From: Pseudolactococcus chungangensis CAU 28 = DSM 22330
GTDB taxonomy: Bacteria; Bacillota; Bacilli; Lactobacillales; Streptococcaceae
Length of the DNA stretch: 64,000 bases
Direction of reading: 5' to 3'
Assembly: GCF_002441885.1 (NCBI RefSeq)
Contig: NZ_JXJT01000006.1
Span: forward strand, 39,482-103,481
Shown here: positions 53,354 through 61,644 of the stretch, in pieces
How positions within the stretch are numbered: position 1 is the stretch's first letter
Layout of the letters: each line of letters starts with the position of its first letter
Made by a program: the position numbers and the translations under genes
The notes under the pieces: generated by a model
What the model was told of the DNA's origin: nothing
Seen by the model: the letters and a program-made list of their open reading frames with translations, nothing else
Database searches by the model: none

Positions 53354-54199
53354 ATGAAAACCGCAATTATTACAGATAGCTCAGCTTATCTAAGGGATGA
53401 GATTAAGGAGAAAGCCAACGTTTTTGTGTTGGATGTCCCTGTTTTTATCGCTGGTGAGACTTACATTGAAGGCAAGAATTTGACTGCCCAAGCCTTTTAT
53501 GACAAGATGGCAGCAACTGAAGCACTACCTAAAACAAGTCAGCCTAGCATCAGTGATTTGGTTTCACAACTTGAAAAATTACAGGCTGACGGCTATACAC
53601 ACGTCATTGGTCTATTTCTATCGTCAGGTATTTCAGGATTTTGGCAAAATATTCAATATCTAAAAGATGAATTTCCAGATTTGACCTTATTTTTCCCAGA
53701 TACTCTAATCACGTCAGCACCATTAGGCTATATGGTCGAAATGACCTATAACATGATTAAAACCAATGCACCATTTGATTTTATCACTTCTGAATTAACT
53801 GAAATGATTAATCAAACAACAGCATTTATCATTGTAGATGATTTAGATCATTTGGTTAAAGGCGGTCGATTATCAAATAGTGCTGCCATGATTGGCAATC
53901 TCTTGAATATCAAACCAATTTTACGTTTTGACGAAGAGGGAAAAATTGTTGTCTATGAGAAAATTAGGACAAGTAAGAAAGCCTTTAAACGGCTCTATAA
54001 AATCTTGGCTGAAAATACCAAAGATAGAGATTATAAAGTTTACGTGATTCATTCAAATATACCTGAAAAAGCACACGATGTTGCAGAGGAACTGACCAGT
54101 AAAGGGTTTGATGTTTCTATTGCGACATTTGGCGCAGTTATTGGGACGCACTTAGGGGAAGGAGCACTCGGATTTGGTATTAGTCCGAAATTAAAATAA
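53354..54199 (+). CDS. DegV family fatty-acid-binding protein (FakB-like)
   Basis: Binds fatty acids and presents them to the FakA kinase for phosphorylation. The N-terminus has AIITDSSAYL, then KTSQPSISDLV (phosphate/carboxylate-contacting TSQP motif) and IGLFLSSGISGFWQN, with VDDLDHLVKGGRLSNSAAMIG and GTHLGEGALGFG in the C-terminal half. At 281 residues the length is typical. Exogenous fatty-acid use is the inferred role. It lies directly ahead of dapB. Confidence 0.9.
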   Translation: MKTAIITDSSAYLRDEIKEKANVFVLDVPVFIAGETYIEGKNLTAQAFYDKMAATEALPKTSQPSISDLVSQLEKLQADGYTHVIGLFLSSGISGFWQNIQYLKDEFPDLTLFFPDTLITSAPLGYMVEMTYNMIKTNAPFDFITSELTEMINQTTAFIIVDDLDHLVKGGRLSNSAAMIGNLLNIKPILRFDEEGKIVVYEKIRTSKKAFKRLYKILAENTKDRDYKVYVIHSNIPEKAHDVAEELTSKGFDVSIATFGAVIGTHLGEGALGFGISPKLK

Positions 54200-54964
54200 A
54201 TGATTAAAGTAATTATTTCTGGTTTTAAAGGTCGCATGGGGTCAACCGCAGTTGAAATGGTCAACAATGATCCTAAACTTGAATTAGCAGCCCTACTTGA
54301 TCCATTTGCTACTGAAAAAGAAGTAGCAGGTGTACCTGTTTTTAATGATAAAGCAGATGTATTACGTGTAGCAGCTGATGTTTGGGTTGATTTTACTATC
54401 CCAGACGTGGCTTACGATAATACAAAATTTGCGTTAGAAAACAAGATTTGCCCAGTTGTTGGGACAACAGGATTTACAGAAGCACAAATTGCAGAATTAA
54501 TTGCACTATCAAAATCTCAAAAAGTCGGTGGGTTAATTGCCCCTAACTTTGCGATTGGCGCAATTTTAGTCATGGAATTTGCTAGAAAAGCAGCGCAATA
54601 TTTTCCAGATGTTGAAATTATTGAGTTACACCATGATAAGAAGAAAGATGCGCCATCTGGTACAGCTATTAAAACAGCAGAACTTATCAAAGAGACCCGA
54701 ACTTATAAAAAACAAGGGGCAGTTGATGAGGTTGAGAGTATACCAGGTGCACGAGGTGCAGAATTTGATGGGATGCGCATTCACTCTGTTCGCTTGCCAG
54801 GTCTTGTAGCCCACCAAGAAGTTATCTTCGGTGCCAACGGAGAGGGCTTGACCTTACGTCATGATTCCTATGATCGCGTTTCATTTATGGGAGGCGTTAA
54901 TTTAGGGATTAAGAAAGTTGTCAACATCGACACATTAGTTTATGGATTAGAACATCTTTTATGA
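54200..54964 (+). CDS. dapB: 4-hydroxy-tetrahydrodipicolinate reductase
   Basis: NAD(P)H-dependent step of lysine/diaminopimelate synthesis. Nucleotide motif [17 protein letters not shown] begins the protein (GxxGxxG), with [14 protein letters not shown] and the catalytic [18 protein letters not shown] (~residues 141-158). At 254 residues the length is normal. It starts right after the degV stop, and cca overlaps its end by 4 nt (ATGA). Confidence 0.96.
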   Translation: MIKVIISGFKGRMGSTAVEMVNNDPKLELAALLDPFATEKEVAGVPVFNDKADVLRVAADVWVDFTIPDVAYDNTKFALENKICPVVGTTGFTEAQIAELIALSKSQKVGGLIAPNFAIGAILVMEFARKAAQYFPDVEIIELHHDKKKDAPSGTAIKTAELIKETRTYKKQGAVDEVESIPGARGAEFDGMRIHSVRLPGLVAHQEVIFGANGEGLTLRHDSYDRVSFMGGVNLGIKKVVNIDTLVYGLEHLL

Positions 54965-56178
54965 GAGTAGAAAAAATGCCGGCGGAGTTTGTAAAAGCTC
55001 TGCCGATTTTGCAAAAAATCAGAAATTCTGGCTATGAGGCTTACTTTGTTGGAGGCAGCGTGCGAGATGTTTTACTGAATCGTCGTATTCATGATGTGGA
55101 CATTGCCACTTCAGCTCATCCCGCTGAAACCAAGCAAATTTTTGAGCATACAATTGATATCGGTATTGAACATGGGACAGTTTTGGTCTTGGAAAAAGGT
55201 GGCGAGTATGAAGTCACGACTTTTCGGACAGAAGATGTCTATGTCGATTATCGTAGACCGTCTCATGTTAATTTTGTTCGAAAACTTTCAGAGGACTTAT
55301 TGCGCCGTGATTTTACTATCAACGCCTTTGCCCTAGCAGATGATGGCGAAGTGATTGATCTTTACGGTGGTTTGGCAGACTTAGAGGCCCGAATTCTTCG
55401 TGCAGTCGGTAACCCGACCGAACGGTTTAACGAAGATGCTTTACGAATTATGCGTGGGTTACGATTTGCAGCTATTTTGAATTTCGACCTAGAAAGTACA
55501 ACTTTTGCGTCAATGAAAGAACATGCTCACCTCTTGTCAAAAATATCGATTGAGCGCATTTTTATTGAACTCGATAAATTATTAATCGCAGATTTCTGGC
55601 AAAAAGGCTTTCGTGAACTATTAGCGATAGAAGCCTATCCTTATCTGCCGGGATTTTCGGATAGAACTGCCTTAGGCAACCTACTAACACTTTCCTCAGA
55701 TTTTAAATTTACAACCGCAGTCCAAGCTTGGGGCTACCTCGCTCATCAACTTGGCTATTCTGATGGAAAATTTCTACTCAAAAAATGGAAAGTCTCGCGA
55801 GAATTCTCCACCGCTGTATCAAAATTTTTGACGGCCTATGACAAGCGCTTGAAAGGTGATTTTTCACCCGAGGACCTTTATAATCTTGGAAAATCAAGTC
55901 TGACTTTAGTCGAAGAAATGTTTGCTGCGCAAAATCTAGAGACGAATTTTGAGCAAATCTCAGCACTTGATGCGCAATTGCAAATCAGAAATAAGAAAGA
56001 AATTGCAGTACCAGCAGGTCAAATCATGACAGAATTTGGTATCCAACCAGGCCCACAAATTGGTCAATTGTTCCACCAAATCGAGCTTGAAATTGTCAAA
56101 GGACACCTGCAAAATACACCACAGCATATTTTTGATTATGTCAAAAAGACACTAGGCGAACTTAAATTTCACAAATGA
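54961..56178 (+). CDS. cca: CCA tRNA nucleotidyltransferase
   Basis: Adds or repairs the 3' CCA of tRNA. Class II features: [25 protein letters not shown] (catalytic DxD) near the N-terminus, then the [11 protein letters not shown] and [12 protein letters not shown] motifs. No HD domain is seen, and the 405 residues match the Gram-positive Bacillus-type enzyme. The ATG overlaps dapB, so it belongs to the trmD-HAD-DUF1149-degV-dapB-cca run. The 230-nt gap after it contains a repeat and an inverted repeat. Confidence 0.95.
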   Translation: MRVEKMPAEFVKALPILQKIRNSGYEAYFVGGSVRDVLLNRRIHDVDIATSAHPAETKQIFEHTIDIGIEHGTVLVLEKGGEYEVTTFRTEDVYVDYRRPSHVNFVRKLSEDLLRRDFTINAFALADDGEVIDLYGGLADLEARILRAVGNPTERFNEDALRIMRGLRFAAILNFDLESTTFASMKEHAHLLSKISIERIFIELDKLLIADFWQKGFRELLAIEAYPYLPGFSDRTALGNLLTLSSDFKFTTAVQAWGYLAHQLGYSDGKFLLKKWKVSREFSTAVSKFLTAYDKRLKGDFSPEDLYNLGKSSLTLVEEMFAAQNLETNFEQISALDAQLQIRNKKEIAVPAGQIMTEFGIQPGPQIGQLFHQIELEIVKGHLQNTPQHIFDYVKKTLGELKFHK

Positions 56179-56182
56179 CTCA

Positions 56183-56214
56183 CTTGGACGGCGCATCAGT
56201 GTAGGTCAAGTTTT
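56183..56214. repeat. Dispersed intergenic repeat, copy 2 (inverted)
   Basis: Its reverse complement begins AAAACTTGACCTACACTGAT and continues GCGCCGTCCAAG. It matches copy 1 at 40829 with two substitutions in the first 20 bases. Confidence 0.5.
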
Positions 56215-56273
56215 AATACTACTTTTCTTTAAAAATGCTAAATTTTTAGATTAAATTTCATCAATCCATCATT

Positions 56274-56312
56274 AATATTTTCGACATAACACTGTTATGC
56301 CTTCAAAATATT
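56274..56312. repeat. Two-part inverted repeat upstream of the second ABC-F gene
   Basis: AATATTTT/AAAATATT outer arms and CATAAC/GTTATG inner arms with an ACT loop. No T-run. TTGACA follows at 56321. Confidence 0.45.
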
Positions 56313-56408
56313 GCCTTGTCTTGACAAAATTTAATACTGAAAAGTGCTTAACATTTTAAAGAGAAATAGTATAAGATGTCACAAATTGAAATCTCAGAAG
56401 GAGTAATC

Positions 56409-58295
56409 ATGGCGACAATGACTGATTTTCGTGTCGAAAATTTAACTAAATCTGTTGGCGATAAAACGGTTTTTTCACAGCTTAGTTTTATCATTCATCC
56501 TTTGGATAGGATTGGCCTAATTGGGGTGAATGGCACAGGTAAGACAACATTACTGGATGTGATTTCAGGAAAGTTAGGCTTTGACGGTGATCATTCACCG
56601 TTTTTTGGCCGTAATGATTTTAAAATTGAATACTTGACACAGGATCCACAGTTTGACGGCGAACTTTCTATTATGGATGCGATTTTATCGGATGAGTTAC
56701 CACAAATGCAAGCCATAAAGCGCTATGAACAGGCTTTAATAGAGCTGACGCAAGATGCGACGAATGTCAAATTGCAAGAAAATCTCAGCAAAATTGAAGC
56801 ACAGATGACTGCGATAGAAGCATGGGAGGTTGAAAATCAAGTCAAAACAGTTTTATCAAAATTAAAATTACCAGATTTAACAGCACAGATAAAAAATCTA
56901 TCTGGCGGTCAAAAACGTCGTGTTCAGTTAGCACAAGCCTTGCTCAATCCGGCAGACTTGTTGCTCCTAGATGAACCAACCAACCATTTAGATGTTGATA
57001 CAATCGCTTGGTTGGAAAATTATCTTAAAAACTCGCGTCAGACCGTTTTATTTATTACACATGACCGGTATTTCTTGGACAATCTTGCAACGCGTATTTT
57101 TGAGTTAGATAGTGGCAATTTGATTGAATATCAGGGAAATTACCAGGATTATTTGCAGCAAAAAGCTGAAAATGATGAACGTGAATCAGCCCAACAGCAT
57201 AAGAATAAACAACTCTACAAACAAGAATTGGCCTGGATTCGCAAGTCACCGCAAGCTCGGGCAACCAAGCAACAGGCGAGAATTGACCGTTTTGAGGACA
57301 TCAAAAAAGAGGTTCAAAGTGTGACGACATCAGATGATTTATCAATCAATGTCGCTACTTCTCGTATCGGCAAAAAAGTGATCAATTTCAGTCATGTTAA
57401 CTTTGCCTATGATGCTGATAAGGTGATTCTAAAAGATTTTAATCTACTTGTTCAAAATACGGATAGAATCGGTATCGTTGGTAATAACGGAACGGGTAAG
57501 TCTACTTTACTCAATCTCATCAGTGGTGATTTAGCGCCAGATTCAGGTCTTGTTGAGATTGGTGAAACGATTAAAATCGGCTATTTTTCGCAACAAATTC
57601 GCGGACTGGATGACTCTAAACGTGTGATTAATTTCTTACAAGAAGTGGCAGATAATGCCCAAACATCGTCTGGCGAGTCGATTTCAGTCGTCAATTTACT
57701 GGAACAATTTCTTTTTCCACGCACCACACATGGCACCTTGATTGAAAAATTATCAGGTGGTGAGAAAAAACGCTTATATCTACTGAAAATCTTACTTCAA
57801 CAGCCTAACGTTTTGCTGTTAGATGAGCCGACAAATGATCTCGATATCGCAACTTTAACCGTCCTTGAAAATTTCATCCAGCATTATCAAGGCGTTGTTA
57901 TCACCGTCAGCCATGATCGCTATTTCTTGGATAAAGTTGCTAAAAAATTACTGGTGTTTGACAAGGGAACGGTTACCGAAGTTCACAAACTTTACTCAGA
58001 TTATTTGGCTGATAAGCTAAAAGACGAAAAAAATATCGCAAAGTCTGAAATCAAGCCAGTCGTTAAAGAGAAAAGTGTCGAAAAACGCCGGATGTCGTAT
58101 GCCGAGAAACAAGAATGGGCAACCATAGAAGATGACATTGCTACGTTAGAAGCCGATATCGCAAGCATTGAAACCGAGATGACTGAAAATGGTGCAGACT
58201 TCACAAAACTAGGTGACTTACAAGCAAGATTAGATGACAAAAATGCAGATTTATTAGCCAAGTATGAACGTTATGAATACTTATCGGAGTTTTAA
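56409..58295 (+). CDS. ABC-F family ATPase (Uup/YfmR-type)
   Basis: Second duplicated ABC-F protein, predicted to act at the ribosome, perhaps at polyproline stalls as YfmR/Uup members do. First ATPase: GVNGTGKTT (~40), LSGGQKRRVQLAQ (~164), LLLLDEPTNHLD (~187). Second: GNNGTGKST (~358), LSGGEKKRLYLLK (~448), LLDEPTNDLD. The second D-loop region reads NDLD, as in Uup. A coiled coil occupies ~550-628. AGAAGGAG directs the ATG used (628 aa); an ATG 11 codons upstream is an alternative. Confidence 0.92.
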   Translation: MATMTDFRVENLTKSVGDKTVFSQLSFIIHPLDRIGLIGVNGTGKTTLLDVISGKLGFDGDHSPFFGRNDFKIEYLTQDPQFDGELSIMDAILSDELPQMQAIKRYEQALIELTQDATNVKLQENLSKIEAQMTAIEAWEVENQVKTVLSKLKLPDLTAQIKNLSGGQKRRVQLAQALLNPADLLLLDEPTNHLDVDTIAWLENYLKNSRQTVLFITHDRYFLDNLATRIFELDSGNLIEYQGNYQDYLQQKAENDERESAQQHKNKQLYKQELAWIRKSPQARATKQQARIDRFEDIKKEVQSVTTSDDLSINVATSRIGKKVINFSHVNFAYDADKVILKDFNLLVQNTDRIGIVGNNGTGKSTLLNLISGDLAPDSGLVEIGETIKIGYFSQQIRGLDDSKRVINFLQEVADNAQTSSGESISVVNLLEQFLFPRTTHGTLIEKLSGGEKKRLYLLKILLQQPNVLLLDEPTNDLDIATLTVLENFIQHYQGVVITVSHDRYFLDKVAKKLLVFDKGTVTEVHKLYSDYLADKLKDEKNIAKSEIKPVVKEKSVEKRRMSYAEKQEWATIEDDIATLEADIASIETEMTENGADFTKLGDLQARLDDKNADLLAKYERYEYLSEF

Positions 58296-58649
58296 ATGAC
58301 AACCAATCCTAGAATTTTAAAGATGACATTTTCTTCGGTCTATCCCTTATACCTAGCGAAAGTCGAAAGAAAAAATCGCTCGCAAGATGAGCTTGACCAA
58401 GTCATACTATGGCTGACGGGTCTTGACCAAGAAACTTTGGCGAATTTTATCGTATCAGAGGCAACATTTCCAGAATTTTTTCAAGCGTGTATACTGAACC
58501 CTAAGTCTGCCACCATTACCGGTAGCATCTGTGGGGTCAAGGTGCAAGAGATTCAGGATCCGCTGATGAAGAAAATTCGCTTGTTAGATAAGGTCGTTGA
58601 CGAGCTGGCACGTGGCTGGTCGCTAGAAAAAATTAGAAGAGAAAAATGA
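58296..58649 (+). CDS. DUF2200 family protein
   Basis: Small cytoplasmic protein of 117 residues belonging to DUF2200 (YaaA-type Firmicutes/proteobacterial family), function unknown. Typical stretches are FSSVYPLYLAKVERKNRSQD near the start and the middle block PKSATITGSICGVKVQEIQD. The C-terminus has KIRLLDKVVDELARGWSLEK. It starts right after the ABC-F stop and overlaps the next gene by 4 nt. Confidence 0.85.
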   Translation: MTTNPRILKMTFSSVYPLYLAKVERKNRSQDELDQVILWLTGLDQETLANFIVSEATFPEFFQACILNPKSATITGSICGVKVQEIQDPLMKKIRLLDKVVDELARGWSLEKIRREK

Positions 58650-59244
58650 CTTTATCAACGGATAAGATAATGGATGAAACGGTAGAGATATTGTCGCTTG
58701 CCAAAACTCGCACTTTAGATTTGGAGCGCGTGGTATTGCGACCTTTGACGCTGGCAGATTTAAGCGATTACCACGAATTGACGAGTGATGATGCGGCTTT
58801 AAAGTATGATTATCCAGCTCATCAAAGTATTGAAGAGAGTGAGGAGATGTTAGTCAAATGGCATCTGTCTATCCCTTTTGGAAAATATGGTGTTTACCAC
58901 AAAAGGATGCTAAAATCATTGGGAGTGTGAGTATTCGGCTGGGAGAAAACGCTGACGCCTATATTGGTTATACGTTTAATCAGAATTATTGGCATAAGGG
59001 CTATGCCACAGAGGCTGTCAGTGCGCTCATTCAGCTTGTTTTCACACAAACAAAGCTAAGCCTTGTTTTGGCAGAGGTGGATCAAGAAAATACAGCTTCG
59101 GTTTCTCTTCTCAAAAGATTAGGTTTTAAATTCCTGACTAGAAAAGAAAATATCAAAAATGCAAGAGGTCGTTTGATTGGTGAGGACACTTATTTACTTG
59201 AAAAATCAGAAATTCGCAATCAGCAGTCAAAAATGATAAAATAA
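58646..59244 (+). pseudogene. GNAT N-acetyltransferase split by a frameshift
   Basis: RimJ-type acetyltransferase. The N-terminal half LERVVLRPLTLADLSDYHEL ends soon after PFGKYGV by a frame change. The rest, with KIIGSVSIRLGENADAYIGY, YWHKGYATEAVSALI (acetyl-CoA loop) and NTASVSLLKRLGF, lies in the frame one base back. Adding one T to the TTT at 58893-58895 would restore G-V-L-P-Q-K-D. The product is otherwise complete, so it is a recent mutation, a sequence error, or (less likely) programmed frameshifting. The substrate is unknown. Confidence 0.75.
59234..59242 (+). promoter_or_regulatory. Extended -10 of thyA (leaderless)
   Basis: TGA-TAAAAT inside the end of the GNAT gene, 6 nt before the thyA ATG, no Shine-Dalgarno. 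Confidence 0.6.
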
Positions 59245-59248
59245 GCCT

Positions 59249-60088
59249 ATGAGAAAAGCAGATAAAATTTTTATTGATAACATCAACAACATTTTAGAAA
59301 ATGGTGTCTGGAGCGAGAACGCACGGCCTAAGTATAAGGATGGCAAGACCGCAAACTCTAAGTATATCACGGGTGCTTTCGCCGAGTATGACTTGAGTAA
59401 GGGTGAATTTCCGATTACGACTCTGCGACCGATTGCTATTAAGTCAGCGATTAAAGAGCTGCTTTGGATTTATCAGGAGCAGACGAGTGATCTTGATGTT
59501 CTCGAAGATAAATACGGTGTGAAGTACTGGCATGAGTGGGAAGTTGGCGATTCTGGTAATATCGGATTGCGCTATGGCGCGACGGTTAAAAAACACGATA
59601 TTATCACAAAGTTGCTGGATGGTTTGGCTAAAAATCCTTGGAATCGTCGAAATATCATTAATCTCTGGCAATACGATGATTTTGAGGCATCGGAAGGGTT
59701 GTTGCCATGTGCTTTCATGACCATGTTTGATGTGCGTCGTGTTGGGGATGACATGCTCTTAGATGCGACGCTGACACAACGTAGCAATGATATGTTAGTT
59801 GCTCACCATATTAATGCCATGCAATATGTGGCTTTGCAGATGATGATTGCTAAACATTTCGGCTGGCAAGTTGGTAAATTCTTCTATTTTGTCAATAATT
59901 TGCATATTTATGATAATCAGTTTGATAATGCGAAAGCATTATTATCACGAACCCCTTCTGATAAAAATCCAATACTCAAATTAAATGTTCCTGACGGGAC
60001 GAATTTCTTTGATATCAAGGCTGAAGATTTTGAATTGGTCGATTATGAGCCTGTTAAACCACAATTGGCATTTGAATTGGCGATTTAA
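59249..60088 (+). CDS. thyA: Thymidylate synthase
   Basis: Methylates dUMP to dTMP with methylene-THF. The catalytic Cys lies in [17 protein letters not shown] (~residue 155). [20 protein letters not shown] and [17 protein letters not shown] are conserved folate/dUMP-binding parts. At 279 residues the length is normal. The start codon is 6 nt after a -10 box within the preceding gene, giving a probable leaderless mRNA. Three small hairpins follow the gene; the last is a terminator. Confidence 0.96.
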   Translation: MRKADKIFIDNINNILENGVWSENARPKYKDGKTANSKYITGAFAEYDLSKGEFPITTLRPIAIKSAIKELLWIYQEQTSDLDVLEDKYGVKYWHEWEVGDSGNIGLRYGATVKKHDIITKLLDGLAKNPWNRRNIINLWQYDDFEASEGLLPCAFMTMFDVRRVGDDMLLDATLTQRSNDMLVAHHINAMQYVALQMMIAKHFGWQVGKFFYFVNNLHIYDNQFDNAKALLSRTPSDKNPILKLNVPDGTNFFDIKAEDFELVDYEPVKPQLAFELAI

Positions 60089-60174
60089 GCTGTTTATTAG
60101 CCAATGCTTGATGAACAGGAGGGCATCGAACTCAATCGTTGTCGATTCTAATACGACATTTTGTGTCGTGATTT

Positions 60175-60200
60175 AAGCACGTTATTCAACGTGCTTTTTC
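60175..60200 (+). terminator. Terminator after thyA
   Basis: AAGCACGTT/AACGTGCTT with ATTC loop and T-run. ACGACA/TGTCGT forms another hairpin just before it (60153-60169). Confidence 0.8.
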
Positions 60201-60229
60201 TTGAAAATTTTACTGGGGATAAGCTACTT

Positions 60230-61039
60230 ATGATGGATAGTATAACGACGAAATTAAACGATGAGGCCTTGGCACCACATATTTCAGAAGCGCATCTTCT
60301 GATGGATGCCTGTCTTTTAGCGGGTGAAATTCTGATGGCTAATGGGTCTGAAATTACGCGTGTGGAAGATGTCATCTTACGGATTGGACGAGCTGCTGGT
60401 ATTGAAAAGTTGCAGGTTTATGCGCTTTTAAATGCGATTACAGTCAGTTTTCCAACTCAAGGCTTGACGCAAATGCGTACTATTCCACCACGCATTCAAA
60501 CCATGGATATGGAAAAAATCGTGGCTGTTAATGATTTGACACGAAAATTTACAGCACACCAGATGTCTTTAGTAGAACTGCACGATTGCCTCAGTCAAAT
60601 TGACCGTACCATTCCGACTTTTCCAGTTTGGTTGCAAATTTTAGGTGCGACATCTGTATCAGTGTCGTTGATGGTTATGTTGACAAAATCGGCAGCGCCA
60701 ATTAATCTTTTTTTGACTGCTATAACGAGTTGTCTTGCTTATACAATTTATTTGATGATTCGAAATCGCTTTAATATGCGCTATTTTGCATTATTTGTTG
60801 CTAGTGTGTTGATTTCTTTGATGATGCTAGTGAGCTCGCATCTTTTTAAGTCGCCATTTGACCCAGATATTGTGATTGTTGGTGCTGTCATGCCTTTTGT
60901 TCCTGGTGTTGCACTAACCAATGCTGTTCGAGAAATCATGGCTGGTAATTTTATTTCAGGACAAGGACGGATAATTGAAGCCTTGCTATCTGCAGCATCA
61001 GTTGGTTTAGGCATCGCCTTGCTGTCATTTTTCTACTGA
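60230..61039 (+). CDS. Threonine/serine exporter family, large subunit (ThrE N-terminal, DUF1212)
   Basis: Membrane protein of 269 residues. The soluble N-terminal domain has AGEILMANGSEITRVEDVI, the ThrE family hallmark, then FPTQGLTQMRTIPPR. Five transmembrane helices follow, with VPGVALTNAVREIMAGNFIS on the last loop. GGGGAT precedes the ATG; a longer frame starting inside the terminator was rejected. It forms a split exporter with the next gene, as in many Firmicutes. Transport of threonine or serine is inferred from family only; some homologues carry other carboxylates. Confidence 0.85.
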   Translation: MMDSITTKLNDEALAPHISEAHLLMDACLLAGEILMANGSEITRVEDVILRIGRAAGIEKLQVYALLNAITVSFPTQGLTQMRTIPPRIQTMDMEKIVAVNDLTRKFTAHQMSLVELHDCLSQIDRTIPTFPVWLQILGATSVSVSLMVMLTKSAAPINLFLTAITSCLAYTIYLMIRNRFNMRYFALFVASVLISLMMLVSSHLFKSPFDPDIVIVGAVMPFVPGVALTNAVREIMAGNFISGQGRIIEALLSAASVGLGIALLSFFY

Positions 61040-61057
61040 TTAGAAGGAGAAATCGTC

Positions 61058-61525
61058 GTGGTTATTTTTCTAAATCTGGTTGGTCAAACTATTTTGGCTT
61101 ATATCAGTGTTTTTTCTTTTGGGTTCATACTCAATATTCCTAGAAAAACTTTGAATCGTGCGGGGATCGTTGGTGCCTCTGCTTGGTTGATTTATGAGCT
61201 GGTGTTTGTTTTGACCCAGCATCTTTTAGATAAAAATTGGCGGATTGTACTAGGCACCTTACTAGCAAGTACGGTCATTGGGGTGATGAGTTTAAGCATG
61301 AGTCGCGCCCAAAAAGTGCCCGTTTTGATTTATAATATTCCAGGAATTTTTCCTTTAGTACCAGGAGCTCAAGCCTATCAAGTGGTTAGAAATTTAGTTG
61401 TTGGTAATCGGGAGGTAGCAGGACAAAATTTTGAACTTCTGGTTATCATTGCTGGTGCTATTGTTATTGGGTTCTGGATAGCTGAAATTATTAATCGTTT
61501 ACGGTCAATTAAACCTCTAACTTAA
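61058..61525 (+). CDS. Threonine/serine exporter family, small subunit (ThrE C-terminal, DUF3815)
   Basis: Companion of the preceding gene, 155 residues with four or five transmembrane helices. Recognisable are FSFGFILNIPRKTLNRAGIV and IPGIFPLVPGAQAYQVVRNL, which match the second half of ThrE. A GTG start has AAGGAGAAA 8 nt upstream. Its stop codon lies in the loop of the following terminator, so the transcript ends right at the gene. Confidence 0.85.
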   Translation: MVIFLNLVGQTILAYISVFSFGFILNIPRKTLNRAGIVGASAWLIYELVFVLTQHLLDKNWRIVLGTLLASTVIGVMSLSMSRAQKVPVLIYNIPGIFPLVPGAQAYQVVRNLVVGNREVAGQNFELLVIIAGAIVIGFWIAEIINRLRSIKPLT

Positions 61526-61538
61526 GCTAGAGGTTTTT
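61511..61538 (+). terminator. Terminator overlapping the ThrE small-subunit stop
   Basis: AAACCTCTA/TAGAGGTTT stem with the TAA stop in the loop, followed by T. Confidence 0.8.
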
Positions 61539-61540
61539 AA

Positions 61541-61557
61541 TATAGCTATTAACTATA
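61541..61557. promoter_or_regulatory. MET-box-like inverted repeat upstream of metE
   Basis: TATAGCTATTAACTATA has TATAG/CTATA arms similar to metA's site. Additional ATAGCT and AACTATA half-sites follow within 30 nt. Confidence 0.55.
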
Positions 61558-61579
61558 ACAAATAGCTGTTTTTATATAT

Positions 61580-61608
61580 TTTACAACTATATCACGAGGT
61601 GTTAAAAT
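61580..61608 (+). promoter_or_regulatory. metE promoter
   Basis: TTTACA, 17-bp spacer, TAAAAT (with TGT before it), about 36 nt upstream of the ATG. Confidence 0.6.
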
Positions 61609-61644
61609 AAGTCATATTAAAACTAAAACCTAAAGGGGACTTCT

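Noticed and set aside
61535..61644. T-box or S-box (SAM) riboswitch before metE
   Set aside because: The 110-nt gap is too short and lacks both conserved cores; inverted TATAG repeats indicate a protein operator.
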